64,000 nucleotides of DNA from Thalassolituus sp034111725 (lineage in GTDB: Bacteria > Pseudomonadota > Gammaproteobacteria > Pseudomonadales > Oceanobacteraceae), in NCBI RefSeq assembly GCF_034111725.1, contig NZ_JAWUWR010000047.1, positions 77,207 to 141,206 on the forward strand, in the 5' to 3' direction. Position numbers and translations under genes: made by a program. The notes under the pieces are model-generated. The model was not told the origin of the DNA. It saw nothing but the letters and a program-made list of their open reading frames with translations, and searched no databases. Shown here in pieces: positions 34,454 to 42,679 of this stretch. The stretch's first letter is position 1. Each line of letters begins with the position of its first letter.

Positions 34454-35860
34454 ATGACGCCTTCACACTCTGCCAATAGCCCCGAAATTGAGCCGCTAAC
34501 TGCGACACAAGGTCGCATCCTCGCACTAGCTTGGCCGATTATGCTCAGCAACATTACAGTGCCACTACTCGGCTTAGTCGATACTGCGATATTGGGTCAT
34601 TTAGACGATGTCACTTACCTCGGTGCGGTCGCCATAGGCAGCCAGTTGTTTACCTTTATGCTGTGGAGTTTTGGGTTTTTACGCATGGGAACAACGGCAT
34701 TAACCGCACAAGCCTATGGTCGCGATACGATAACTCAAGAAGTAAACGGCGTTTTCGATGTGCTCAAAAATGCGCTCTGGCTTGCGTTACCTCTGGCACT
34801 GCTAATCGCCGTCATCGCCCAATTTATGATTCCTTGGTTGCTACCGCTATTTGGCGACACACAGATATCGAATAACTCACTGCTACAAACACACGCCCAG
34901 CAATATATTGAGATACGTTTATTCAGCGTACCCGCGGTGTTACTACAGTACACCTTAGTTGGCTGGTTTATTGGCCTAGGGAAAACTCGTATTCCGCTAC
35001 TTATGCTAACAAGTGCAAATCTCGTGAATGCGCTACTCGACTACCTCTTTGTTTATCACCTAAATATGACCAGCGACGGCGTCGCTTGGGGCAGCGTTAT
35101 TGGCGATTACAGCGCCAGTATCATCGGCGTTATCTGCGTGTGGCGTTACTATCAGCAGAATCATCAGAACAACTCCTCGTCGATCAGCTCCGCTGTCTTG
35201 TGGTTGCAACGTCCACACTGGCAAGCTATAGCGCCCCTCGTACGCATTAATCATCAACTATTTATCCGTACTCTTTGCTTACTCAGTGTGTTTGCATTTT
35301 TTACCGCCCAAGGAGCACGACAAGGAGAAGAAATACTCGCCGTGAATGCCGTATTTATTACCTTGTTACTCCTCATTTCTAATGCCCTTGATGGCTTTGC
35401 TCATGCAACAGAAAGCCTAATAGGACAAGCACTGGGGTGCGCTCGCGCAGACTTATTAAAACGTATCTTATGGTTATCCGGCAGCAATATGGTGACGATG
35501 GCTGCTTTGCTATCCATTGGCTTTTTCAGTTTTGGCCCAACGCTATTAAGCGTTCTAACCAACAACCCTGGCCTACTTCCGCGCTTAGAAGAATACCAAG
35601 GTTTCTTATTCCTATTGCCCTTAGTCGGTGTTGCCAGCTATTGGCTCGATGGTATTTTTATTGGCGCGGCGCGAACAGCACTCATGCGCAACGCTATGTT
35701 AGCCGCAGCATTACTGGTGTTTTTACCTTTATGGTGGCTATTACTACCCTTCTCAAATTACGGTTTATGGCTAGCATTTTACGGATTCTTAGTAGCTCGC
35801 GCTCTATTTATGCTGCACGGCTTTTTGACACTCTGGCGGTACCCGAAAAAATTTATGTAA
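34454..35860 (+). CDS. MATE-family exporter (DinF-like)
   Basis: A 468-residue inner-membrane antiporter with about 12 helices. It shows the N-terminal ALAWPIMLSNITVPLLGLVDTAILGHL hallmark and, in the second half, ANALDGFAHATESLIGQALG, the paired MATE signature. It exports cationic or organic compounds using sodium or protons. ATG 34454 is taken as start although no strong ribosome binding site is seen; the frame is open to GTG 34394 inside the repeats. Divergent from the SCO1 gene. Confidence 0.9.
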   Translation: MTPSHSANSPEIEPLTATQGRILALAWPIMLSNITVPLLGLVDTAILGHLDDVTYLGAVAIGSQLFTFMLWSFGFLRMGTTALTAQAYGRDTITQEVNGVFDVLKNALWLALPLALLIAVIAQFMIPWLLPLFGDTQISNNSLLQTHAQQYIEIRLFSVPAVLLQYTLVGWFIGLGKTRIPLLMLTSANLVNALLDYLFVYHLNMTSDGVAWGSVIGDYSASIIGVICVWRYYQQNHQNNSSSISSAVLWLQRPHWQAIAPLVRINHQLFIRTLCLLSVFAFFTAQGARQGEEILAVNAVFITLLLLISNALDGFAHATESLIGQALGCARADLLKRILWLSGSNMVTMAALLSIGFFSFGPTLLSVLTNNPGLLPRLEEYQGFLFLLPLVGVASYWLDGIFIGAARTALMRNAMLAAALLVFLPLWWLLLPFSNYGLWLAFYGFLVARALFMLHGFLTLWRYPKKFM

Positions 35861-36013
35861 ATCACCTAGCGTAGGCGTCAATCTTTACTATACTTTTTTC
35901 CAAGAGGCAGAAACTGACTCGTAAACATTTGATTTTATTAGATTTTTATACCGTCAGTTGTCAGTCACTAGAATTCACTGTCGTAATGATTAGCCACCGA
36001 AGAGGGTCGAATT

Positions 36014-36655
36014 GTGACCATGGAACGTATCGAAGTACTGATTCACAACGCCATTGCCGAAGAAAAAACCAGCCATCATTTACAGCAAGTCTTAGGTCAA
36101 CGCTTGGATCAAGTAGCACGCGTTGTGCAACTACCAGAAAATGATGCGACACAGCGTTTGTGCGAATTTGTCGTGCGCTATATCAGTAACGTACCCGCCA
36201 TGCTGACCGATCTAAGTGATGCCGCTCAGATAACAGGCTTGAGCCATGCCGTTGAACCTGTGATTCGCATTGCCGCCGAATTTTTCACGACACCACCACA
36301 AGCAATCAATAGTGAAGTCGGTTTAGCTGCGCTCATGGATGAAGCCTATTTAGCTCATCGTTTATTGGAAGAGGTCAACGAAGCCTGTATTCATCGCATT
36401 GGCCAGCCTTTAATTCCTTTAGATATGGCGCTATCCAACGTGATTATTCATACCTTGATTGGCGAGCCATTTTCTAACGACTTAGATGAGCTCGTCGAAG
36501 CGGCTGTCGAACGACTGTTAGAACAACCACAAGCCTATGAGAATCCAACCTTCGATTCCTTTATGAAACGCTTAGGCAGTAGTAATTTATTCCAAATTGG
36601 CCAGCGCTGGTCTTGCTTGTCAAGCCAAATGGGATTTGCCAGTCCGCTGCTGTAA
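36014..36655 (+). CDS. Conserved protein of unknown function
   Basis: A 213-residue soluble, largely helical protein, without signal peptide or membrane helices. I do not recognise a domain. GTG 36014 is taken as start because AGAGGG lies seven bases upstream; ATG 36020 is the alternative. Codon use looks native and a clear terminator follows. The gene is flanked by a MATE exporter and a convergent LysR gene, neither of which hints at its role. Confidence 0.7.
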   Translation: MTMERIEVLIHNAIAEEKTSHHLQQVLGQRLDQVARVVQLPENDATQRLCEFVVRYISNVPAMLTDLSDAAQITGLSHAVEPVIRIAAEFFTTPPQAINSEVGLAALMDEAYLAHRLLEEVNEACIHRIGQPLIPLDMALSNVIIHTLIGEPFSNDLDELVEAAVERLLEQPQAYENPTFDSFMKRLGSSNLFQIGQRWSCLSSQMGFASPLL

Positions 36656-36665
36656 TTCGTTTTAC

Positions 36666-36703
36666 TTTGAGCCTTCATGCATTAGTCATCTTGAAGGCTC
36701 AAA
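36666..36703. terminator. Bidirectional terminator
   Basis: A perfect 12-bp stem (TTTGAGCCTTCA at 36666-36677 and TGAAGGCTCAAA at 36692-36703) with A/T-rich flanks on both sides, between the convergent unknown gene (ends 36655) and the LysR gene (ends 36720). Confidence 0.8.
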
Positions 36704-36719
36704 ACTCTAATATTACTCT

Positions 36720-37607
36720 CTAAACCGCAGGTAAATGCGCTAACAGGAAATCCTGCAAAGCTCGAATACGTGTGCTTTGACGTAAGTCCTTATGATATAC
36801 GAACCACATATCAGCCGAGCCTGTGCGCAAACCAAAATCAACTACCTGCAATCCATCTTCTGAGCCAAATGGCTTACGCACCATGCTTAAGGGACCTATC
36901 CCCATGCCTTCGCGAATGGCAGACTCTATGTCGTTAAAACTATTACTCTGATATGCCACTTGCTGAAAATCCAACCGCTCAAATAGCTGATCAATACCCG
37001 ATAGTCGCAGTTTCTCGCCGCTTGGCATAACCCACAAATGACGATTTACGTCCGCTAATGAGCGCGGCACGCCGTAATTGTCTATGTAGCTTTGGGCTGC
37101 ATAATATTGCAACCTAACAGACATTAAGCGCTTAGCAATAATGTCTGGTTCGCGCGGTTCTTGACCGATACGAATGGCAACGTGAATATCCCCACTGGCA
37201 AGGGACAAGACATCATCGGTTGCAACAATTTGGACCCGAATTTGCGGGTATTGCTGACGAAAGCCATGCAGCAGTGGCGCAAAGAAAGCCGAAAAATCCG
37301 ATACTGTGGAAATTCGTAATGTGCCCGAAGGCGAACTTTCAAGCGACGACAAAGTGTTAAACAACAACTGCATATCGGTGACGATTGGGCGCATTTTCTC
37401 TAACATCAGATGACCGGCATCGGTCAGTTGATAGCCGCGCTGATGGCGAATAAACAAACGTAAATTGAGTTGCTGCTCCAAGCGATTAACCGCACGCAGA
37501 ACTGTCGTGTGGTTAATACCTAACTGCTGACCGGCTCGGCTCAAGCTACCTGATTCCGCCACCTGATAGGCTACGCGCAAATCATCCCAGCGATACCCAG
37601 AATCCAT
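36720..37607 (-). CDS. LysR-family transcriptional regulator
   Basis: A 295-residue LTTR. The N-terminal helix-turn-helix is at about 10-60 (DDLRVAYQVAESGSLSRAGQ, then NHTTVLRAVNRLEQQL). The effector domain covers the rest and begins near SGTLRISTVSDFSA. ATG 37607 is chosen because GTGGAG lies six bases upstream; the ATG at 37613 directly abuts that site. It diverges from cytochrome b561 and yceI over a perfect palindrome, so it probably controls them and itself. Confidence 0.92.
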   Translation of the reverse strand: MDSGYRWDDLRVAYQVAESGSLSRAGQQLGINHTTVLRAVNRLEQQLNLRLFIRHQRGYQLTDAGHLMLEKMRPIVTDMQLLFNTLSSLESSPSGTLRISTVSDFSAFFAPLLHGFRQQYPQIRVQIVATDDVLSLASGDIHVAIRIGQEPREPDIIAKRLMSVRLQYYAAQSYIDNYGVPRSLADVNRHLWVMPSGEKLRLSGIDQLFERLDFQQVAYQSNSFNDIESAIREGMGIGPLSMVRKPFGSEDGLQVVDFGLRTGSADMWFVYHKDLRQSTRIRALQDFLLAHLPAV

Positions 37608-37642
37608 ACTCATCTCCACTTTGAACAAGTTCAGCGGCCTAA

Positions 37643-37660
37643 TTGTGCATATTTGCACAA
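37643..37660. promoter_or_regulatory. Perfect inverted repeat, probable LysR operator
   Basis: TTGTGCA, four spacer bases, TGCACAA. It is centred about 45 bases upstream of the LysR start and about 100 bases upstream of the cytochrome b561 start. It is the only strong palindrome noticed in this divergent gap, the usual place for an LTTR recognition site. Confidence 0.65.
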
Positions 37661-37751
37661 TAGTTGTCTGTTTTTGTACCTATTTATCACACTCAGAAAG
37701 GTCTAATGTGATGACCTACAAGCAACTGACCAGCCGCGGAGGCGATTTCGA

Positions 37752-38321
37752 ATGTCAGGCAATTTAAGGAACACCCCGCTTGGTTATGGCTGGATAGCCA
37801 TCCTACTCCATTGGACTATGGCGCTTGCTATTGTCGCTATGTTCGGATTAGGCCTTTACATGGTTGAACTAACCTACTACGACGCTTGGTACAAAGGCTC
37901 CCTCGACCTGCATAAGAGTGCCGGTATATTAGTCGCACTATTATGGCTCACTCGTGTGTGCTGGCGCTTACTGAACCCAACACCAAAACCTTTGTCGGAA
38001 AAACCGTTAGAAAATAAAGCGGCCCACATTGCGCACTTAGGTTTGTATACCTTGATGGCCATGTTGTTCCTCAGCGGCTACTTAATATCCACCGCTGACG
38101 GTCTAGCGATCACGGTATTTGGCTTGTTCGATGTGCCAGCAACACTTACGGGCAATGGGCAAGCAGACGTCGCAGGCGAAGTTCACGAATGGCTGGCTTG
38201 GTCGCTTATTGCCTTAGCGACGTTCCACGGTGTCGCGGCGTTAAAACACCACTTTATAGACAAAGATAAAACACTGCTGCGCATGATTAGACCCGAATCA
38301 AATTCAAATGAATTTAAATAA
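37752..38321 (+). CDS. Cytochrome b561 family protein
   Basis: A 189-residue inner-membrane dihaem electron carrier with four helices. Haem-ligand histidines appear in ILLHWTMAL, LDLHKSAGI, VHEWLAW and ATFHGVAALKHHF. GGAGG lies eight bases before the ATG. Bacterial b561 proteins oxidise ubiquinol and pass electrons to the periplasm (superoxide oxidase activity is known for E. coli CybB). It is followed by yceI after 35 bases, a frequent pairing. Confidence 0.92.
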   Translation: MSGNLRNTPLGYGWIAILLHWTMALAIVAMFGLGLYMVELTYYDAWYKGSLDLHKSAGILVALLWLTRVCWRLLNPTPKPLSEKPLENKAAHIAHLGLYTLMAMLFLSGYLISTADGLAITVFGLFDVPATLTGNGQADVAGEVHEWLAWSLIALATFHGVAALKHHFIDKDKTLLRMIRPESNSNEFK

Positions 38322-38356
38322 CGAATAAAACACATTTAACTGTAATAGGATAAAAC

Positions 38357-38932
38357 ATGAAAAAATTACTATTAACTTTGGCATTCAGCGCGGCGACATT
38401 AGCGGCTCCATTAACCCAAGCAGCCACCTATACTGTCGATCACCAAGGCGCACATGCTTCGGTCAACTTTAAGATCAAACATCTTGGATACAGCTGGTTG
38501 GTAGGTCGTTTCAACACCTTCGACGGCACGTTTGAATATGATGCAGCTGCGCCAGACAAATCTGCAATTAATGTGACCATTGATACTACCAGCGTTGATT
38601 CAAACCATGCCGAGCGTGACAAGCACCTGCGAGGTGCTGATTTTTTAAATACCGGTAAATATCCAGAAGCTTCGTTTAAAAGTACCGGCTTTAAAACAAC
38701 CGGCGAAGGCACTGGTGTAATTACTGGCGACTTTACCCTGCATGGCGTGACCAAAAGCATTAGTTTTCCAGTGACTCGCATCGGTGAAGGTAACGATCCA
38801 TGGGGCGGGTATCGTGCGGGCTTTGAAGGTTCAACCACGCTGACATTGAAAGATTATGGTATCGACTATAACTTAGGCCCAGCGTCAACTCAGGTTGAAA
38901 TTGAACTCCATATCGAAGGTATTCGTCAGTAA
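38357..38932 (+). CDS. YceI-family periplasmic protein
   Basis: A 191-residue secreted lipocalin-like beta-barrel, with a signal peptide at 1-22. The family pattern is clear: YTVDHQGAHASVNFKIKHLGYSWLVGRF at the start, HLRGADFLNTGKYPEASF in the middle and the closing VEIELHIEG. Relatives bind polyisoprenoid quinones or lipids. Probably co-transcribed with cytochrome b561 under the LysR regulator. A strong terminator follows. Confidence 0.93.
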   Translation: MKKLLLTLAFSAATLAAPLTQAATYTVDHQGAHASVNFKIKHLGYSWLVGRFNTFDGTFEYDAAAPDKSAINVTIDTTSVDSNHAERDKHLRGADFLNTGKYPEASFKSTGFKTTGEGTGVITGDFTLHGVTKSISFPVTRIGEGNDPWGGYRAGFEGSTTLTLKDYGIDYNLGPASTQVEIELHIEGIRQ

Positions 38933-38951
38933 GACGCCATCGTAAGTAACC

Positions 38952-38976
38952 AAAAGCCGGCTTAGTGCCGGCTTTT
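38952..38976. terminator. Intrinsic terminator after yceI
   Basis: AAAAGCCGGC (38952-38961), 5-base loop, GCCGGCTTTT (38967-38976), then more T residues. The A run on the left lets it also serve the convergent anti-sigma gene that ends at 38991. Confidence 0.9.
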
Positions 38977-38990
38977 TGTTTTGTACGGTC

Positions 38991-39719
38991 TTACGACTTA
39001 TTCACAAGGTGTGTCAGCGTCGCAGTATACAGCACCTGCCCTGGCAACCCAGTGACAGATCCACCGGGTTGCTCCAAGCTGATCGCTAACGCCGCAATCT
39101 GGAGGCTATCAAAGGCTTCATGACGCGGCACATCAAGCACCCCAGACTCAGGAACAACCCCTAATGAAATAGGTGCGCGTCCGTCTGAGGCCACTATCCA
39201 TAACTCATAGTCGTGATCGGCACTTTGCTCAACCGCTGCCGTCGCCTGCACATGCAACACATCGTCACTTAATTCCAGCAACCATAACGGCTGTTGATCA
39301 GCATTCTGAATAATCGCGATCTGTTGTGTCAAAGGCATTGCTACTTGCTTGCTTGGCATCACCAAAACCACCGCGAGCACTAGCATAGCAGCCGTTGATA
39401 GTGCCGCTAACCAACCCCAGTTAGTGTTTGCCGCTGCTTCTTCAGCCGCATGTTCAATAGCATCTTCCGTATCATTGGCGGCTTCAGGCAAATGCCCAAG
39501 GCGTAATTGTATTTTGCGCAGCAATTGTGTCGAAGGCACAGCGTCTAATAACCGCTCTGTCATTGGCGCTAAGGTGCGCTCCCAGTAATAGACGCGCTCA
39601 CGAATTTCGGCGTGCTCTCGCATCAATCGTTGAAAGCGTGATCTAGCAGCGCCATGCAACGTACCCAGTACGTACTCTGCGGCCAGGGCATCTTTCCGTT
39701 CTTTAGTCAGGTAATTCAT
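38991..39719 (-). CDS. RskA-type anti-sigma factor
   Basis: A 242-residue membrane protein. The cytoplasmic zinc-less anti-sigma domain is at about 1-80, one transmembrane helix lies near 104-122, and the periplasmic RskA-like C-terminal domain follows (PLWLLELSDD, YELWIVASDGRAPISLGVV). ATG 39719 overlaps the sigma stop as ATGA; an upstream GTG at 39731 would overlap more. It should bind and hold the ECF sigma factor encoded just upstream. The releasing signal is not evident. Confidence 0.88.
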   Translation of the reverse strand: MNYLTKERKDALAAEYVLGTLHGAARSRFQRLMREHAEIRERVYYWERTLAPMTERLLDAVPSTQLLRKIQLRLGHLPEAANDTEDAIEHAAEEAAANTNWGWLAALSTAAMLVLAVVLVMPSKQVAMPLTQQIAIIQNADQQPLWLLELSDDVLHVQATAAVEQSADHDYELWIVASDGRAPISLGVVPESGVLDVPRHEAFDSLQIAALAISLEQPGGSVTGLPGQVLYTATLTHLVNKS

Positions 39720-40267
39720 GATTCCAGACACCTCTTTAGGCGCTGTAAACCTCGGCGAATCCAGCTTTTAACCGAACCCAGCGGCGATCCCAGCTGCTCA
39801 GTAATCTCACTATGCGTTAGTCCGCGGAAGTAGGCCAAGTGAATGGCGTGCTGTTCTCCCTCGTCCAACGTCTGCATACAGGCACCCAACTGCGGTGCAT
39901 CTTCAGTCAACACTAAATCATCCAATAAACTTGTTTGCTCAGTCTCTGGTATCGACTCGTCACCCTCAAATTCATCCTGCTTATCTTCACGCAACTTGCG
40001 GCTGCGCAGCATGTCTAAACAGCGATATCTGACGATGCTGCTCATCCAAGTTAGTACAGAACCACGCTCTTGGTGATATTCACCAGCGTTGTACCAAATG
40101 CGCACATAAGCTTCTTGTACGGCCTCTTCTGCCCTATCAGGCTGACGCAGTAAGTTTAGTGCTACTGCATACAAACGCCTGTTAGTACGCTCATATAATT
40201 TGGCAAAAGCGTCTTCTCGCCCTTGCGCCGTCTCAGTTAAGAGTCGCAATTCAATTTCTAAATCCAT
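39716..40267 (-). CDS. ECF sigma factor
   Basis: A 183-residue RpoE-class sigma factor. Region 2 (about 20-90) contains LNLLRQPDRAEEAVQEAYVRIW and SSIVRYRCLDMLRSR; region 4 (about 125-180) contains LAYFRGLTHSEITEQLGSPLGSVKSWIRRG, the helix-turn-helix reading the -35 box. Paired with an RskA-type anti-sigma gene. Such pairs commonly autoregulate, but no promoter could be assigned in the 186 bases upstream. Confidence 0.93.
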   Translation of the reverse strand: MDLEIELRLLTETAQGREDAFAKLYERTNRRLYAVALNLLRQPDRAEEAVQEAYVRIWYNAGEYHQERGSVLTWMSSIVRYRCLDMLRSRKLREDKQDEFEGDESIPETEQTSLLDDLVLTEDAPQLGACMQTLDEGEQHAIHLAYFRGLTHSEITEQLGSPLGSVKSWIRRGLQRLKRCLES

Positions 40268-40453
40268 GGATGGTGCTCTACCTTTGGTAGGTTTCCGTTA
40301 CGGGAATACGCGTTTTTTCTACCGGTAATAGATATACGATAGACTGCACTTTTCGGATGCACAAAATATAAGACTAGTTCCACGCTGTGATTCAGATCAA
40401 GGTGATAGTTAAGCCCTCAGCTATGCTAAGAGAAGCTATCAAAAGGAGAGAAT

Positions 40454-40777
40454 ATGAATACTGAAGCAATCCGCGACCGTTTAGTGGCACGACAAAAAGT
40501 GTTGCTTGAACGTGCGAATAAGGTCGAGCGCGATGCTAGCCACCGAGATGCCCCCTTGTCCGCTGATTTTGCTGAGCAAGCTACCGAGCGCGAAAATGAC
40601 GATGTATTGTTGGCGCTAGGTGATGAATGGCACCACGAACTACAAGATATTGATCATGCACTCGATAAACTAGAACACGGCACTTACGGTGAGTGCGATA
40701 CCTGTGGAGAAAGCATCAATGCTGCGCGACTAGAAGCGATTCCAACCGCGCATCAATGCATGATGTGTGCAGATTAG
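40454..40777 (+). CDS. Short DksA/TraR-family zinc-finger protein
   Basis: A 107-residue protein with the C4 zinc finger C81-x2-C84 and C102-x2-C105. The N-terminal helical part is shorter than the coiled coil of DksA, and the acidic tip residues are not clearly conserved, so it is a paralogue rather than DksA itself. It may bind the RNA polymerase secondary channel. AAGGAG precedes the ATG. Its 3' end overlaps the convergent OsmC gene by four bases. Confidence 0.88.
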   Translation: MNTEAIRDRLVARQKVLLERANKVERDASHRDAPLSADFAEQATERENDDVLLALGDEWHHELQDIDHALDKLEHGTYGECDTCGESINAARLEAIPTAHQCMMCAD

Positions 40778-41208
40778 GCGATATTTACGACCACTTCACT
40801 GCTGGTCGAATTAGCAATAAAACAATGTTCATGTGCCTTATCGTGCATAGCACGAATAGCCTCAGAGTCCGGAATTTTATCGCCGCTAAACGTAGCTTTG
40901 GGATTTAGCGTAATACGACTAACCCAAAATTTACCGTCATCGCGCTGGCTTAATTCAGCCTCTGCCGTGTCGCGATAGCTCTCTACCTTTAAACGTTTTT
41001 TAGCAGCCAAAGCTAGAAATGTTTGCATATGACAACTGGCCATCGCCGCGGCCAACATTTGCTCTGGATCGGCACCGTATTCGTTACCTGCGCCACCAGC
41101 AGCAATGCTGACATCGGATTGAAACTGAATGCTATGACGACGTTCAAAGCCTTCGTGCGAGAACTCGCCCTGTGCTTGCCAGTCGATTTTAATTACGTGA
41201 TCAGCCAT
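40774..41208 (-). CDS. OsmC-family peroxidase-like protein
   Basis: A 144-residue OsmC/Ohr-fold protein. The two catalytic cysteines are in MASCHMQTFLAL and HEHCFIAN; the GAGNEYGADPEQMLAAA segment matches the family. It reduces organic hydroperoxides or persulfides with thiol cofactors. ATG 41208 is chosen because the preceding 48 codons of open frame belong to the DUF3365 gene region. Last gene of the block that begins with cydP, five bases after the previous gene. Confidence 0.9.
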   Translation of the reverse strand: MADHVIKIDWQAQGEFSHEGFERRHSIQFQSDVSIAAGGAGNEYGADPEQMLAAAMASCHMQTFLALAAKKRLKVESYRDTAEAELSQRDDGKFWVSRITLNPKATFSGDKIPDSEAIRAMHDKAHEHCFIANSTSSEVVVNIA

Positions 41209-41212
41209 TAGA

Positions 41213-41773
41213 TTAGTCCTGTAAGGTTTTTCGCAAGGTAAAGGCTCCACGAAGATCGCCGACATTGAAGCCAACGGCCTGATCGACAGGATACAGTTCG
41301 TGTATTTTGCTAGCCACTGAGGGTGCCACATTAGAGCCGTGGCAAGTAACACACATTTCCGCAGTAGGGATGGCTTTCATGTAACGAAATTCGCCGTCAA
41401 TAATCTTACTGGCTTCAACCATCATTGGGTTTTCGCCCGCCTGAATTCGATCATTGAATTCGTTTAGCGTCTGCTTTTCCCAGGCATCGGGAGCATTATC
41501 ACTATTACGTATTTTTAGTGAGGTACGGCCAACACGCCAATCAGCCTGACTTAAACTTCCGGCAATGTCTGGCGCATTCAAATTACATACGGTAATTGCT
41601 GCTTCAGGACCTTCGCTTTGTATGCTCGTTTTCAAAACGGCCATCAACGACTGCCCTAGTATTTTACTTTGAGAACGAGCCTCTACTGTTAACGATTCCA
41701 TATCTCCAGCATGCAGGGATACACCGAAAAAACATAAGTACATAATCACTAACTTGCGCACATGGAACCTCAT
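41213..41773 (-). CDS. DUF3365 haem-binding periplasmic protein
   Basis: A 186-residue secreted protein with a signal peptide (about 1-22). A single c-type haem motif CVTCH lies in the C-terminal third, within the DUF3365 (Tll0287-like) fold that in other bacteria forms haem-sensor domains. A redox sensor or small electron carrier next to the bd oxidase is plausible. ATG 41773 is preferred to TTG 41779. It lies nine bases after the rhodanese gene. Confidence 0.82.
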   Translation of the reverse strand: MRFHVRKLVIMYLCFFGVSLHAGDMESLTVEARSQSKILGQSLMAVLKTSIQSEGPEAAITVCNLNAPDIAGSLSQADWRVGRTSLKIRNSDNAPDAWEKQTLNEFNDRIQAGENPMMVEASKIIDGEFRYMKAIPTAEMCVTCHGSNVAPSVASKIHELYPVDQAVGFNVGDLRGAFTLRKTLQD

Positions 41774-41782
41774 AGACAAATG

Positions 41783-42163
41783 CTACTGATAAACACTAGG
41801 GTCAACTTCAATTTTATGAACAGTACCTGTCCATCCATCAAAACCGCCAACCAGCATACGTACGTTATCGAATCCCATCTGTTTGAGTGTATGGGCCGCC
41901 AAAGTGCTACGACCACCATTTTTGCAATACAGTAAAATAGTCGCTGAAGTATCGGTTAAAGCGGGATGGTCGCCGACGCGAAATTCCAATACTCCACGCG
42001 GAACATTAACAGCACTAGGTAGGTGGCCAGCATAAAACTCCGCCGGCTCGCGAACATCTAGCACCACAGCACCTGATGCTAATAGCGCTTCGGCTTCATT
42101 CGCAGTAATGGGTGAAATCGATGCTTGAGCGGCGGCTAAAAAATCTTCTTTTTTCATCATCAT
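41783..42163 (-). CDS. Rhodanese-like sulfurtransferase
   Basis: A 126-residue single-domain rhodanese. The active-site loop is CKNGGRS with Cys80; the flanking VVLDVREPAEFYAGHLPSAVNVPRG and MGFDNVRMLVGGFDGW are typical. No signal peptide, so cytoplasmic. It can move sulfane sulfur. Its place behind the cyd genes and before an OsmC protein suggests handling of sulfide or persulfide, since bd oxidases are sulfide-tolerant; that link is inference. Confidence 0.92.
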   Translation of the reverse strand: MMMKKEDFLAAAQASISPITANEAEALLASGAVVLDVREPAEFYAGHLPSAVNVPRGVLEFRVGDHPALTDTSATILLYCKNGGRSTLAAHTLKQMGFDNVRMLVGGFDGWTGTVHKIEVDPSVYQ

Positions 42164-42187
42164 TACGCAATCTCACTTATTATGTAT

Positions 42188-42550
42188 TCAGTTTAAGTAG
42201 CCAGAAAACCAACTATAGGCTGTCCACGTCATAACCGGCCAAGCAATCACTGGGCCTAATGTAAAACGCCATATCCGCATTTCAGGGATATAACCAATAC
42301 CATGCACAAAACCGGCACTAATGCCCCACATAGCCAAGGATAACGGACCATGTTTTAAGCTCATGGTATCAGCAGCAACCAAATGAGGCATAACCAGTAA
42401 TGCACCAGACAATCCGAGCGCTGTCAGTAATGACAGCACCCTCGCCCAAACGTGATAAAGAGGACCATAAGCGCGGTAATTAATCGGCGTTTTGTGATCG
42501 CCATCCGCGCTTACCGCCGCCTCTATTTTTTCACTCTGGGACATCAGCAT
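42188..42550 (-). CDS. ybgE: Cyd operon YbgE-family membrane protein
   Basis: A 120-residue protein with a polar N-terminal extension (about 30 residues) and three membrane helices. The segment GFVHGIGYIPEMRIWR is the YbgE family hallmark. E. coli YbgE is about 97 residues. GTG 42553, ATG 42550 and ATG 42544 are all possible starts, all overlapping the end of cydX. It accompanies the bd oxidase; its exact role is not established. Confidence 0.8.
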   Translation of the reverse strand: MLMSQSEKIEAAVSADGDHKTPINYRAYGPLYHVWARVLSLLTALGLSGALLVMPHLVAADTMSLKHGPLSLAMWGISAGFVHGIGYIPEMRIWRFTLGPVIAWPVMTWTAYSWFSGYLN

Positions 42551-42647
42551 CACGATCTAAGTTTTCATTCACTTCTAACCACAGCGCATTAATAATGCCG
42601 AATGAACAAGCCAACAATACGCCTAAAATCCAAGCAAAATACCACAT
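42531..42647 (-). CDS. cydX: Cytochrome bd oxidase small subunit CydX
   Basis: A 38-residue single-helix subunit. The start MWYFAWILGVLLA and the following FGIINALWLE are the diagnostic CydX pattern; an acidic tail follows. It lies 32 bases after cydB and its 3' end overlaps the start of ybgE. CydX stabilises the haem sites of the CydAB oxidase. Confidence 0.93.
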   Translation of the reverse strand: MWYFAWILGVLLACSFGIINALWLEVNENLDRDADVPE

Positions 42648-42679
42648 AAATAATTCCTTAAATTAACAACACCCGAATA

